Below, in pieces: positions 19,025-27,482 of a stretch of DNA of 32,989 bases; the stretch's first letter is position 1, and the number at the start of each line of letters is the position of its first letter. This stretch comes from Aquimonas sp. Its GTDB lineage: Bacteria; Pseudomonadota; Gammaproteobacteria; Xanthomonadales; Xanthomonadaceae. The DNA lies in assembly GCA_022241605.1 (NCBI GenBank), contig JAKOMQ010000026.1:1-32989 (forward strand). The letters run 5' to 3'. The notes under the pieces are model-generated. The model did no database searches and had not been told where the DNA came from. It saw only the letters and a program-made list of their open reading frames with translations. Made by a program: the position numbers and the translations under genes.

Positions 19025-19906
19025 ATGCGCTGGGATCGACTTCGCAGGAGCAGCAACGTCAGCGATCGCCGCGGTCAGGGTGCCAGCGGCGGCGGACGCA
19101 TCCCCGGTGGCGGCAAAGGTCTCGGCCTGACCGGCATCGTGGTGGTTCTGCTGATTGCCTGGGCGATGGGCAAGAACCCGCTGGAGCTGCTTGCCCTGCT
19201 GGACGGCGGAGGCACGTCGGCGCCGGGCACCAGCGCGCCCGCGCGCACCTCAAACCCCAATGACCCGGCCATTGCCTTTATCGAGGCGGTGCTGGGCGAT
19301 ACCGAAGACGCCTGGACCGAGATCTTCGCCGCCAGCAACGCCCGCTACGAGCCGCCCCAGCTGGACGTGTTCGAAGGCGGCGTCACTACCGCCTGCGGCT
19401 ACGCCTCGTCGGCGGTCGGGCCGTTCTACTGTCCGGGCGATCGCAAGGTCTACATCGACCTGCAGTTCTTCCGCGAGCTTGAGACGCGCTTTCGCGCCGC
19501 CGGCGATTTCGCCCAGGCCTATGTGATCGCGCACGAGGTCGGCCACCACATCCAGACGCTGACCGGCGTGTCGGCGCGGGTCAACGCGGCGCGTCAGCGC
19601 GGCGAACAGCTCAAGGGCGACGGCGGCCTGCTGGTGCGACAGGAGCTGCAGGCCGACTGCTACGCCGGCATCTGGGCGCATTCGGCGCAGCGCCGCTTCG
19701 ATATTCTCGAGCCCGGCGATCTGGAAGAGGCCCTCAATGCGGCGAGCGCGATCGGCGACGACCGACTGCAGAAGCAGGCGCAGGGCAGGGTAGTGCCCGA
19801 TTCCTTCAGTCACGGCACCTCGGAGCAGCGCGTGCGCTGGTTCCGCCGAGGCTTCGAGCAGGGCAGCGTCGACGCCTGCGATACGTTTGCAGCTACGCGG
19901 CTGTAG
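19025..19906 (+). CDS. ypfJ: Neutral zinc metallopeptidase, YpfJ family
   Basis: 293 residues. Cytoplasmic Gly/Arg-rich start (MRWDRLRRSSNVSDRRGQG), one membrane helix at about 36-50 (GLTGIVVVLLIAWAMG), a Ser/Pro/Thr linker, then the PF04228 peptidase domain. Zinc ligands and catalytic Glu are present in HEVGHH (170-175), with the downstream ELQADCYAG motif near 206-214 and CGYASSAVGPFYCPGDRKVY upstream, as in E. coli YpfJ. The topology predicts an envelope-exposed peptidase anchored by its N-terminus. Ribosome-binding site AGGGGAGAG lies just upstream of ATG. It stands alone, followed by an MCP remnant on the other strand. The physiological substrate is not known. Confidence 0.9.
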   Translation: MRWDRLRRSSNVSDRRGQGASGGGRIPGGGKGLGLTGIVVVLLIAWAMGKNPLELLALLDGGGTSAPGTSAPARTSNPNDPAIAFIEAVLGDTEDAWTEIFAASNARYEPPQLDVFEGGVTTACGYASSAVGPFYCPGDRKVYIDLQFFRELETRFRAAGDFAQAYVIAHEVGHHIQTLTGVSARVNAARQRGEQLKGDGGLLVRQELQADCYAGIWAHSAQRRFDILEPGDLEEALNAASAIGDDRLQKQAQGRVVPDSFSHGTSEQRVRWFRRGFEQGSVDACDTFAATRL

Positions 19907-19915
19907 CGCGTCGGC

Positions 19916-20050
19916 AGGGCCCTGCAGGCTGCGGGCAGCGGCACTGGCTTCTTCGACCCGAGCGGCATTCTGCTGGGTGATCTGATCCAGCGCGTGCAGG
20001 GTCTCGCCCATGCCTTCGAGGCCGCGGGTCTGTTCGGCCGAGGCGCTCAC
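19916..20050 (-). pseudogene. Fragment of a methyl-accepting chemotaxis protein gene
   Basis: Minus-strand translation reads SASAEQTRGLEGMGETLHAL, then DQITQQNAARVEEASAAAR, the conserved signalling-domain segment just after the MCP hairpin tip. No other part of an MCP is recognisable on either side, and no start or upstream domain exists. A 45-codon remnant left by deletion between the peptidase and DUF3011 genes. Confidence 0.75.
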
Positions 20051-20276
20051 CTACCGCAGTGCCACTGGCCTGCAGGCTGGCTGCAAGAGCGTCACGCTGC
20101 AGACGCTACCCGGTGCAGCGGGTTCGCTCCATGGCGTCGCGGCGTTCGAGCTTATGAACAGATCATGTGAATGCAGCCCACCTATGTATCCCAGCACACA
20201 TACGATGCGCTCCTGCCCGCATTAGCATCGAGTGAATGTGCGCTCGCTCCTGGCACGTAGTCTATGGAGACCAGTC

Positions 20277-21293
20277 ATGCAATTGGCAGCAGGCGTATTG
20301 AAATCTCTCGCGCTATCGGTAGCGTTGCTCGGCTTGTTGGCCGCAACGCCTGCAGCGATTGCGCAGAAGTCCAATGAAAAGGCCTATGCGCCTGAAGATC
20401 TGAACGCGCTTACTCAGCCTGAGCAAGTGCGGGTGCTGGAAAAGCAGTTTGAAGAGCTTTCCGGTGGGCGCCCGCTGCCGGAAGATCAGCTTGAGTTCTA
20501 CCTTGAGCAGATTCCGCGCGGTTGGAGCTATGCCCAGATCACTCACGATATGACCCAGTCCTTGCGTGATCGTGTTGACGGCGTAAGGTTCGGCGACAGG
20601 CCGCAGTCGCTGCCGCCGCCGGTCCAGTGGACGACGCCAGGCTGGACCACCCAGCTGCCCGGTCGTGGTCAGATGATCGTTTGCGAATCGAGAAATGGCC
20701 GCTACATCGAATGTGCTACGGGCTTTCGCAACCCGCCGTTGATCGAACGCCAGATTTCCTCGACTCGCTGTGTTGAAGGGCGCAATTGGGGCCATCGTCC
20801 CGGCGTGATCTGGGTCCACGGCAACTGTCGCGCGCGCTTCATGGAAAGTGCGCCGGTCATCGGCCAATTGCCGGAAATCACCTGCGCCAGCGCCGGTGGT
20901 TATCGCGAATGCAACGTGGCTTTCCGGGGTCCGGCAGAACTCTTGCGCCAAGTCCCACGCAGCAGTCTGTGCGTGGAAGGCCGTACCTGGGGACAAAAGC
21001 CCGGCTTGATCTGGGTTGATCGTGGTTGCGGCGGCACCTTTGCCGAAGCCTATGTCCCCAGTGATGCGTTTTATGACCCGCGTCAATACGGTGAATTCAC
21101 TGTCGACTGCGCGAGTCTTGGCGGCACCTATGCCGTGTGTAGTTGGCCCGTCCGCTTCGGTGCGCCGGTCCTGCTTGCGCAATACTCCCGTCACGCTTGC
21201 ATTCAAGGCGTTTCGTGGGGCTATAGCCCGCGTCGCGGCTTGTGGGTCGATCGTGGTTGCCGCGCCCGTTTTGGTGCACAGATTGTCAGGTAA
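20277..21293 (+). CDS. Exported protein with three DUF3011 repeats
   Basis: 338 residues from ATG 20277, chosen because GGAGA lies 6 nt upstream and a signal peptide starts there (residues 1-29, cut near AAIA-QKS). Residues 30-130 are polar and helical (EDLNALTQPEQVRVLEKQFE). Three DUF3011 modules of about 60 residues follow, each with a CES/CAS/CAS start, a central C-V-E-G-R-x-W-G or CIQGVSWGY word, and a closing W-V-(D/H)-(R/G)-(G/N)C-R/G-A/G-x-F. The conserved Cys in every module suggest disulfides in the periplasm. DUF3011 has no assigned biochemical role. A strong terminator follows 58 bp after the stop. Confidence 0.85.
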   Translation: MQLAAGVLKSLALSVALLGLLAATPAAIAQKSNEKAYAPEDLNALTQPEQVRVLEKQFEELSGGRPLPEDQLEFYLEQIPRGWSYAQITHDMTQSLRDRVDGVRFGDRPQSLPPPVQWTTPGWTTQLPGRGQMIVCESRNGRYIECATGFRNPPLIERQISSTRCVEGRNWGHRPGVIWVHGNCRARFMESAPVIGQLPEITCASAGGYRECNVAFRGPAELLRQVPRSSLCVEGRTWGQKPGLIWVDRGCGGTFAEAYVPSDAFYDPRQYGEFTVDCASLGGTYAVCSWPVRFGAPVLLAQYSRHACIQGVSWGYSPRRGLWVDRGCRARFGAQIVR

Positions 21294-21351
21294 AGGACGA
21301 GTGCACGAAGGTAGGTAAGACCTTGCCTCGCCTGAGGTCAGGTTGGACAGG

Positions 21352-21387
21352 GACCCACCTTGAGCATGCTCGGGTGGGTCTTTTTTT
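21352..21387 (+). terminator. Strong Rho-independent terminator after the DUF3011 gene
   Basis: GACCCACC pairs perfectly with GGTGGGTC; the loop itself contains the self-complementary GAGCATGCTC, lengthening the stem. Seven T residues follow directly (21381-21387). Orientation fits the upstream plus-strand gene. Confidence 0.9.
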
Positions 21388-21725
21388 GGGCGATCGGGTT
21401 CCGCAGGCTGGGCAGAGCGTTCTCCGCGAAGAGTTTGACGCTTACCTGCGGCTGCAGCGTGCCGCTGCGCCGGTGATCCGCTGCGATGCGCTGATGGATC
21501 CGCTCATGGCTCGCCAGTCTCGTCGCACCGACAACTTGCTTGCGCCTTTGATCCCCGCACATCAGCGCCTCGATGCGCCCAGCTAAGCCGGAACCCCGCG
21601 CGCGCAAGTTCGATCCGAGCCCGAGGCGGCGCTCGTATCACGGCCGCCTGCGCGCCAGATTGCCCGAGAGGGGCGTTTGAATCTTCTATGCCCAGCGTGA
21701 CCGAATCCTTGCACGCCCCCTGCCG
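21388..21725. other. Region with an open but headless frame
   Basis: A plus frame is open up to TAA at 21584-21586 (EEFDAYLRLQRAAAPVIRCD, then LMDPLMARQSRRTDNLL). It reads like protein but lacks a start after the terminator; I cannot name it, and it may be the 3' end of a lost gene. The remaining 140 bp show nothing recognisable. Confidence 0.4.
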
Positions 21726-21955
21726 GTGCGCCTGCGGCCTGTGCTGACGACCTTGCCAAGCGTGTTCTGACGCTGACCCCGACAGCGCTGGCCCAGGGTG
21801 TCGGCGGCAGCACCAGTGAGCCGTTGGCGGTGGCGCTGATCGCCGGCATGATCAGCTCGACGCTGCTGCAGTAGGGAGTCGTGCCGGCAGTGTATTGGCT
21901 GGTCGAGAACGGGATGGAGCGGATGGAGCGGATGGGGCGGGAGGCGCCAGCCTGA
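21726..21955 (+). pseudogene. C-terminal remnant of a heavy-metal RND efflux pump (CzcA/CusA type)
   Basis: Fragments of the last membrane segments of an HME-RND pump: VRLRPVLTT in one frame, then LTPTALAQGVGGSTSEPLAV and ALIAGMISSTLLQ in a second frame, a TAG, and GVVPAVYWLVENGMERMER in that same frame to TGA at 21953-21955. The motif order (RPVLMT, P-x-A-L-A-x-G-x-G, G-x-I-(S/T)-(S/A)-T-L-L, LPAVY) is that of the family's C-terminus. The frameshift, stop and missing approximately 950 residues show it is dead. Confidence 0.7.
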
Positions 21956-22151
21956 GCCTGGTGCTGGGTTCGAGGCCTACCGACAGTCCACTAGTCGCGG
22001 CCATTCTGCCGGGGGCGCCAAGCGGCTGCCGGGAATTGCCGGACAGCCTTTCGCCAACGCCAGCAGGCGACGCCAGAACCTCGAACTGCGGCCGCGGATC
22101 GGGGACGCCGCGGCATTTCTGCGCTGCCGGGAGGGCCGTCGATAAACGGCG

Positions 22152-22328
22152 CTAAAGCCCACGCACCCGACAGGCGGCCAGCAGCAGACCCAGCCCGATG
22201 ATCCAGCTCCAGGTCACCACTTGGGGATCGACCTTGACTACGCCGAATTGTGCAGCCAGGGCGACGAGGTAGAGGATCAGGCAGATGATCCACACAACGC
22301 CCGTCGGGGCCTTTCCGGACATCTTCAT
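22152..22328 (-). CDS. Small two-helix membrane protein
   Basis: 58 residues from ATG 22328 (MKMSGKAPTGVVWIICLILY start), with GGAGAG about 8 nt upstream. Two predicted helices: residues 10-28 (VVWIICLILYLVALAAQFG) and 38-54 (WSWIIGLGLLLAACRVRG). Single conserved-looking charged residues lie between them (KVDP). The function is unknown; the good ribosome-binding site and clean two-helix layout argue that it is real. A longer start at 22391 adds non-membrane residues without ribosome-binding site support. Confidence 0.7.
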   Translation of the reverse strand: MKMSGKAPTGVVWIICLILYLVALAAQFGVVKVDPQVVTWSWIIGLGLLLAACRVRGL

Positions 22329-22643
22329 GGTGAGGGCTCTCCAGGATTTAGGTGGATCAGCGAAAGGTGTCGATGCCTGAACGCAACGCACCTCGTGTGG
22401 TGCAGTGGTTAGCGCATCGAGGCATTCAGGTGCGGCGTTGCTCGGCCCCAGCGCTTGCTGCCGTAGCCTTGGCGCCCCGCGCTTGAGGCTCGACGTTGAT
22501 AGCCACTCTCGCCCTGCTCCAGCCTGCCGGTTGCGCTTGTTCGCTTCAGTGCGCTGGCGAACTGAACTGGCTCGGTCTCAGGACAGCCGCATCTGGAATG
22601 CACCGACACAGCTTGGCCGGATCGGTCTGTGACGAAGTCAACC
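22329..22643. other. Intergenic, nothing recognisable
   Basis: No motif-bearing frame, array or RNA gene. A short A-box-like word (TGGTGCAGTGGTTAGCGC near 22400) does not extend to a tRNA fold. Confidence 0.5.
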
Positions 22644-22796
22644 ATGCGCCGTCATCGCGACAATTTCTTGACGCTCGGCGGAGAGTTCATTCGGTGCCGC
22701 GACGAGGACGAATTCGCCAGAAAGTGCATCAAGGACGCCCAGCGACAGCTCATCCGATTGTGGCGCGAATCGGCCGTTAGCAAGACATCCGGCTGA
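22644..22796 (+). CDS. Possible 50-residue protein, unknown
   Basis: ATG at 22644 to TGA at 22794-22796: MRRHRDNFLTLGGEFIRCRD, then EFARKCIKDAQRQLIRLWRE. It is strongly charged and helical with a protein-like composition. No clear ribosome-binding site is present. Its stop overlaps another ATG (ATGA), but the frame that starts there is not convincing before the protease signal peptide at 23006. The family is unknown; it could be a remnant of a regulator. Confidence 0.35.
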   Translation: MRRHRDNFLTLGGEFIRCRDEDEFARKCIKDAQRQLIRLWRESAVSKTSG

Positions 22797-23005
22797 TGAA
22801 ACGTCTGACCGCGGCGTTGGGCAGCTCGTCTCGCAGCACAGGATCGCCGAGTACCGCTCACAAACAGTCCGGAAAAAGCCAAGTTTTTGTACTCCGGCTC
22901 GGGGCGGTTGCTATGCTCGGGCGCGGGGCTCGCGAGGCCTCCCGCGCAACAGGGCCCGATCCTGGGATTCCACTGTCGCAAGTCGCTGTCGGGGCAATCC
23001 AAGCC

Positions 23006-24238
23006 ATGTCCACTCTGTCGCGTGTCCTCGTGTTCCTTGCATGCTGTCTGATGGTGCAGCCTGCCGGTGCCAACGATGCCCGCATCCTCGCCTTTGAAAC
23101 GCTGGCATTCGATGCGGTGCCCTCGCGTGGACAGCCGTCAGCGGTCGAGCGTTTCGCGTTCAGCGCATTCGGCCAGGCGTTCGAGCTTGAGCTCACCAGT
23201 AACGCCAGACTGCTCGACGCGCTCGATGCAACCGTCCGCGCCAGCGCGATCGGCACCGACAACTTGTTCCTGCACGGTGCGATCGTCGGCAACGAGGGGT
23301 CCTGGGCCCGGTTGTCGAGGATCGATGGCCGCTGGACCGGCGGCTTCCACGACGGCCGCGAACTGTACCTGATGGATGCCGCCGAAAAGGTGGCGACCCT
23401 GCTGCCGCGGCACGCGAACCCGGGGAGCACAGTGCTCTACCGCATGAGCGATCTGGTGATGCCTCGCTTCCACGGCGGTATCGTCAGCGTGTCAGACGCG
23501 TACAAGCCTACGGCGCGCGGCGCCGACTACGCACGTTTCGTCGACCACCTGCAGGCGAGTGTCGGCCTGGCCGGCACCGCCACCCGCGAGTTGGGCATCA
23601 CCGTGGTCACCGACACCGAATACAGCGCCGTGCACGGCGGCGATGCCAACGCGGTGACGGCATCGCAGATCAATATGGTCGACGGCATTTACAGCGCACA
23701 GTTGGGGATCCGGATCACCGCAACCCACGTAAGCAATTTGAGGGAAAACGGGCCCCTGGCCGTCGGCAATGATCCCGTCCAGGTGTTGCAGGCGTTCCAG
23801 GCCTTCATGTTCGACGGCGCCGGCAGCGCGATCCCGAAAGGCGGCCTGAACCAGCTCTTCACGGGTCGCGTTTTCGATTTCGGCGTGCTTGGCATCGCCG
23901 TCTGGAATCCGGGGGTTGGCGTCCTGTGCGATCCCGAGCGCGGTTATGCCGCCAGCAGCGTCGTCGTCGCCAACAACATCAGCGTGATCGTCATCGCGCA
24001 CGAGATAGGGCACAACTTCGCTGCACCGCATGACGGCGAGGGCGGATCAGCTTGCGCAGCCCAGGCCGGCAGCTGGCTGATGTCTCCGAACGCCCCCTTG
24101 GGCACCACGACGTTCTCACCCTGTTCGCTGGCGCAGATCGCTGCCCCCATACAGGCTGCCACCTGTATCACGCCGACTGCCGAGATCATTTTCCGCGACG
24201 CCTTTGAGTCCCCAATGGGCGCTGCGGACAGTCTGTAG
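23006..24238 (+). CDS. Secreted metzincin-like (reprolysin/M12B-type) zinc metalloprotease
   Basis: 410 residues starting at ATG 23006, where a Sec signal peptide begins (MSTLSRVLVFLACCLMVQPA, cut near AGA-NDA); the frame is open further upstream but not protein-like. Residues 25-165 resemble a propeptide, and the catalytic domain runs from about 170 to 395. The zinc site is HEIGHNFAAPHD, with His332, Glu333, His336 and His342, followed by a Met-turn (GSWLMSPN). It fits adamalysin-like proteases (HExxHNxxxxHD), but the usual Gly of the HExxHxxGxxH consensus is Ala. Several Cys after the site (GSACAAQ, SPCSLAQI, ATCI) suggest disulfides. Near the C-terminus it carries IIFRDAFESP, the motif shared with two other exported proteins here. 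Confidence 0.8.
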   Translation: MSTLSRVLVFLACCLMVQPAGANDARILAFETLAFDAVPSRGQPSAVERFAFSAFGQAFELELTSNARLLDALDATVRASAIGTDNLFLHGAIVGNEGSWARLSRIDGRWTGGFHDGRELYLMDAAEKVATLLPRHANPGSTVLYRMSDLVMPRFHGGIVSVSDAYKPTARGADYARFVDHLQASVGLAGTATRELGITVVTDTEYSAVHGGDANAVTASQINMVDGIYSAQLGIRITATHVSNLRENGPLAVGNDPVQVLQAFQAFMFDGAGSAIPKGGLNQLFTGRVFDFGVLGIAVWNPGVGVLCDPERGYAASSVVVANNISVIVIAHEIGHNFAAPHDGEGGSACAAQAGSWLMSPNAPLGTTTFSPCSLAQIAAPIQAATCITPTAEIIFRDAFESPMGAADSL

Positions 24239-24477
24239 TCGATGCGGGCCCGGATGAAATCAAGGCGAGCAGCGACTCGCGCAGGTTGGACGAGGGCCAC
24301 CAATCGATGAGCTGACGCAGTCATTGCTTGGCTTGTGCCCTCGGCGCTCCCGAATAGCGAGCGCGCTGCAGATCTCCTCCGGCGCTTCGGCGCATGTGCT
24401 TCGGACGCACCCAGCGTGTTCATCAGCCGGGCTCGCCTCCGGCCCGGGGAGCCGGTTCGCTTGGCGAAGACGTGTGC

Positions 24478-24672
24478 GTCAAGCTGTTGCGTGGCATCAA
24501 CACCCTGGCCAAGGCCGTCAAGCCCACGTGGGCCTGAAGGGCCGCAACGTCCTGCCCGACAGGAGCTTCGGCGCGCCGACCATCACCAGGGACGGTGTCT
24601 CTATCGCCAAGGAAATCGAGCTTGCCTGCAAGTTCGAGAGCATGGGCGTGGCCAGGCTCCCCAAAAAAACGA
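24478..24672 (+). pseudogene. groEL remnant R3: N-terminal segment
   Basis: Translation with small frame corrections gives [22 protein letters not shown], then [20 protein letters not shown] and [11 protein letters not shown], matching GroEL residues about 13-77 including the first ATP-site segment. Deletions around the TLGPKG and VLDKSFG segments break the frame. It ends in a poly-A/lysine run (CCCCAAAAAAACG) and is followed within 135 bp by module copy B. This is the only remnant here representing the chaperonin N-terminus. Confidence 0.8.
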
Positions 24673-24831
24673 ACGAACTCCCTCGAAAGTCTGTGGCAAG
24701 GCCACGCCAGCCAGGGGGCTCAGATGCGCAAGTCAGCGTTTAAGGGCTGTTGCCGCCCATGGCGTCATCGACATCGGAGGCAGGGCACAGAACGGGGGCG
24801 AGCATCAACCGTTCGAGCCTGACGCGGACGC

Positions 24832-25185
24832 TCAGGCGGCTTGGCCAGCCCGGCGCGCTGCGACGAAGGCGCGCACCATCAGAATCAGCAGAACAGCGCA
24901 CAGCGTCAGCATGCCAAGGTTGACTCCCAAGGCCAGCGGGCTCATCTGCGCGGCGCGAATCAGCAGGGCGGCCGCCGGCGCGAGCGACCCGAGCAGGGCC
25001 ACCACGGCGGCCACGTGCATCAGGTGCTTGCGCGCGCCATCGAAGGCCAGGGCCAAGCCGGCGAGTGCGCCGAGGGCGATGCCGACATAGGCTGGAAGCA
25101 GTGCGGTGCTGCTCGACGTCGTGGCGAAGGCGCCGACGCCGAGCAGGACGAGCAGTGCGGCGAAGATCAGGGTCGTCTTGGGCAT
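24832..25185 (-). CDS. Small four-helix membrane protein of the duplicated module, copy B
   Basis: 117 residues from ATG 25185 (MPKTTLIFAALLVLLGVGAF). Four predicted helices: 4-22, 30-47, 55-75 (MHVAAVVALLGSLAPAAALL) and 86-107 (LGMLTLCAVLLILMVRAF), with a basic cytoplasmic tail (RAFVAARRAGQAA). A conserved GARKH loop separates helices 2 and 3. I recall similar short membrane proteins of unknown function in proteobacteria but cannot name a family. No strong ribosome-binding site. It is divergent from its module partner at 25393. Confidence 0.75.
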   Translation of the reverse strand: MPKTTLIFAALLVLLGVGAFATTSSSTALLPAYVGIALGALAGLALAFDGARKHLMHVAAVVALLGSLAPAAALLIRAAQMSPLALGVNLGMLTLCAVLLILMVRAFVAARRAGQAA

Positions 25186-25392
25186 CGATCGGCTCACGAA
25201 ATTAGAGGATGTCCAGCGAGATTGCCGAAGCGGCCGTCGCCGGGCCGTCATCATGCACCGGTCTGCAAGCCGGTCCGTACCACGAAGCGACACGATGCAG
25301 CAACGCCCGGTAGGGTGGCTTGGCAGGCCCGCCGCAAAGGGTATTCAAGCTCTCCGGGCTCGTTACGGGGGCTTCGTCGTCACGGGGCTTCG

Positions 25393-25977
25393 ATGGGTAG
25401 CATCATTACGCTCCTGAAAATCTATCGCCACCCCCGAATGCTGACGTTCGCGTTTCCTCCGGCCCTTCGTCGTCGTCGCCTTGCGCTCGGCGGCGCCCTG
25501 TTCCTCGCGTTTGACGCCCTGATGATGGGTGTCGGCGTGGCCGTGGTCACCCGTGGCCAGCACCTCGGGGCCGCGGCGGCCCTTGCGGCCCTCGGCGCAG
25601 GCGTGTCGACGCTGCTAGCGTGGGCGCTGGTCCGACCCCCGAAAGCGGCACTGGTCGACGGCGCGCTGCGCATCGAGGCAGCGCATCGGCACCTCGTGCT
25701 GGACCAAAAGGCCCTGCGCGACGCCCGTATCGTCGAACTGGACCTCTCCACCGCGCCGCACGACACGCTGCCGAAGCCGCTGCTGAAGCGGAGCTGGTGG
25801 TCGACCGGCGACGCAATGGGATGGCAGATCGACGGCCGCGGCGAGCCGGTATTCTGCGCGATCACGCGGATCGGCCCGGCGCTGCGGATTGAAAGCGGGA
25901 ATGGCACCCTGCTGTGGACACCCAGCGATCCGGCAGCGGTCGCGCAGGCCTTGCGCGAGGCGGCAGGAGCGCGTTGA
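25393..25977 (+). CDS. Module plus-strand membrane protein with soluble C-terminal domain, copy B
   Basis: 194 residues from ATG 25393; 25438 (MLTFAFPPALRRRRLALGG) is an equally plausible start. Two helices follow a basic stretch: about 32-51 (LGGALFLAFDALMMGVGVAV) and 57-77 (LGAAAALAALGAGVSTLLAW). The remaining approximately 110 residues are a beta-rich soluble domain (ALVDGALRIEAAHRHLVLD; DARIVELDLSTAP; GWQIDGRGEPVFCAIT; LLWTPSDPAAVAQAL) that looks like a PH/bPH-type fold: a membrane pair, then strands and a final helix. That assignment is inference. It is the only intact copy; copy A has stops and copy C lacks the membrane half. Confidence 0.7.
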   Translation: MGSIITLLKIYRHPRMLTFAFPPALRRRRLALGGALFLAFDALMMGVGVAVVTRGQHLGAAAALAALGAGVSTLLAWALVRPPKAALVDGALRIEAAHRHLVLDQKALRDARIVELDLSTAPHDTLPKPLLKRSWWSTGDAMGWQIDGRGEPVFCAITRIGPALRIESGNGTLLWTPSDPAAVAQALREAAGAR

Positions 25978-26023
25978 TTGCCCTGGTCCGGGGCACGCGA
26001 CAGGCTGAGCGCACCGGGCTCTC

Positions 26024-26045
26024 CGCCCGCTGCGAGGGCTACGCC
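26024..26045 (+). repeat. Partial 69-bp repeat unit at the right edge of module B
   Basis: CGCCCGCTGCGAGGGCTACG is one third of the array unit with a single mismatch. It directly abuts the first recognisable codons of the FG-GAP fragment. Position relative to the module stop (about 47 bp) matches copies A and C. Confidence 0.65.
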
Positions 26046-26425
26046 ACCTGTTCGCGCGCTCCAATGGGGTCTGGTTCTTGACTGACGTACTGGTGCCGGC
26101 TTCCGCGCCGATCGGCGGCGCAGCGGGCACCTCGGTGTCAATCGAAGGCGACACGCTGCTGGTCGGGTCGCCCGGTCCTATCGATGGATCCCAGTTTGGC
26201 GGGAGGGTGACGACGTACCTGCGCGAAGGCAGCGGATGGATCGAGAGTCACACCGTGGAGTCCCCTTTCGCAGTAGGCCGCGCGACCTTTGACCAGTCGA
26301 TGGCGATGTACCAGCGACGCGCGGTGGTCGGTGCGAATGCCGCGGATACAGCGTCGACTCAGTCCACCGGTGCGGCGATCGTGCTCGAGCGGGTGGGGCG
26401 CGTGTTCGTCGACGGGTTCGAGTAA
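26046..26425 (+). pseudogene. Beheaded FG-GAP protein gene, C-terminal fragment
   Basis: The frame carries LFARSNGVWFLTDVLVPASA, then TSVSIEGDTLLVGSP and RRAVVGANAADTASTQSTGA, the FG-GAP repeat pattern also seen in the giant protein, and ends GRVFVDGFE-stop. Protein-like sequence extends upstream of the only start candidate (TTG 26078) to the repeat scar at 26045, so the 5' part was removed where module B ends. If translated from TTG it would be a 115-residue product without a signal peptide. It shares the C-terminal F-x-x-GFE motif with two intact exported proteins here. Confidence 0.7.
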
Positions 26426-26785
26426 GGAAAGCCAGCGAAATCGTTGGCTGCCGCCGCGCGAGGGTGGCAGCTGCCGCCCAGGTGTGTGAACAGGATTGCG
26501 CAACGGAAGCCCTGGATCGTTGAAGCTTCCTAGACGTCAAAGACGGAGCGCCGGCGAATCAAGCATGCAAGTGCTGGATGCAGCGAGAGCGAGTCCGGAC
26601 TCGCGTCGAAGTCGCGACGTCCAATCAATTCCTGGATGGAATGGAGTTGCTCAGACCCCCAGGCGGGGCCGGCGCATTCGTGCAGGCCGTTCGGAGCGCG
26701 GGGGGCGTTGGTGGGATCTAACCCGGCGTGATGCTGCAGGTACGCCTGTTCCCTGACATGCTCCCGCTCCCACGGCAGGTGCAGA
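26426..26785. other. Intergenic, only a weak hairpin
   Basis: 26430-26449 (AGCCAGCG-AAAT-CGTTGGCT) could form a short hairpin after the FG-GAP fragment but has no T tract. No gene, array or RNA is recognisable in the rest. Confidence 0.45.
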
Positions 26786-27015
26786 AAACCTCGCTGTGCG
26801 AGATCGTCACCAACGCCGGCGAGGTGCCCCTCAACAAAGGTTGCGGAAGGTTCGGGCAACTTGGGCCACGACCCTGCTAATGGCGCGCTCGGTCGCTTCG
26901 CGCCATCTCCGGACTCCTGATCACCACTGAAGCCATGGCGGCCGGGCTACCGAAGAAGGACGCCCTGGCAGCCAACTACGGCCACGGTGGCTGCATGGGC
27001 GGCATGCGCTTCTGA
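26786..27015 (+). pseudogene. groEL remnant R4: C-terminal part with a collapsed repeat scar
   Basis: Begins near the EIVTNAGEVP segment (GroEL about 450) and continues with indels through LNKVAEGSGN-like and GHDPANGA-like codons to 26894. Then CTCGGTCGCTTCGCG, a 15-base piece of the 69-bp unit, replaces about 22 codons, and the gene resumes as ISGLLITTEAMAAGLPKKDA to a Gly/Met tail ending CMGGMRF and TGA at 27013-27015. The left junction lies at the same chaperonin position as in R2, the right junction at the same position as in R1 and R5. Confidence 0.85.
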
Positions 27016-27170
27016 CCGATCTCAGCCGCGCAGCGGCGAACTGAAGGCCCCCGCGTCGACGGTGAACGGCTTCCCTGCGCGATTCGCCCGAGTCGCGGGC
27101 TAGCCGACTGCGCAGGCCAGCCCTGGCCTGTGCGGCTGCGGATGGTGTCCAGAGCTGCACGTTGCGACGC

Positions 27171-27204
27171 ACAGAAGCCCCGCCTTGTGCGGGGCTTCTG
27201 TTTT
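27171..27204 (+). terminator. Strong terminator downstream of groEL remnant R4
   Basis: A perfect 13-bp stem (ACAGAAGCCCCGC / GCGGGGCTTCTGT) with loop CTTGT and following T residues. The loop and GC core resemble the hairpin after R1 (9648-9672). Confidence 0.85.
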
Positions 27205-27482
27205 CAGCGACTGCAAGATTTCGTATCGAACATTGACGTGCGTAGCGACGGCGCCGCTTCCCCGAGTCGCTGAGAACGGCCGATGCAACAGTCACTCAAG
27301 GTACTCCCGCGAGATGGTCGGGACTCTGCCGCTGCATGGCCCCACGAAGCCGACAGCCCACGCGCGAACCTCCGATTGAGGCCCCCAAGCGGCGCTTGCG
27401 GGGCCGCCTCGCAGTCGCCAGACTGACCGAGAGACCGCCTGAGCGTCCTCTCTCCCTCAGCCTGGAAACCGAGAGAATTCCA

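Larger units (their letters stand above)
24805..26023. repeat. Duplicated two-gene module, copy B (intact)
   Basis: The best preserved copy of the module: a minus-strand four-helix membrane gene and a plus-strand membrane gene transcribed away from each other, separated by 207 bp. The left boundary by comparison with copy A is an ACCGTTCGAG word (24809); the right boundary is the common GAGCGCACC(A/G)GGCT word near 26010. Upstream lies groEL remnant R3; downstream a piece of the 69-bp repeat and the beheaded FG-GAP gene. No transposase or terminal inverted repeat was seen. Confidence 0.75.

Noticed and set aside
22391..22430. tRNA-like A-box word (TGGTGCAGTGGTTAGCGC)
   Set aside because: No acceptor stem, anticodon arm or T-arm (no TTCGA-type loop) can be placed around it.
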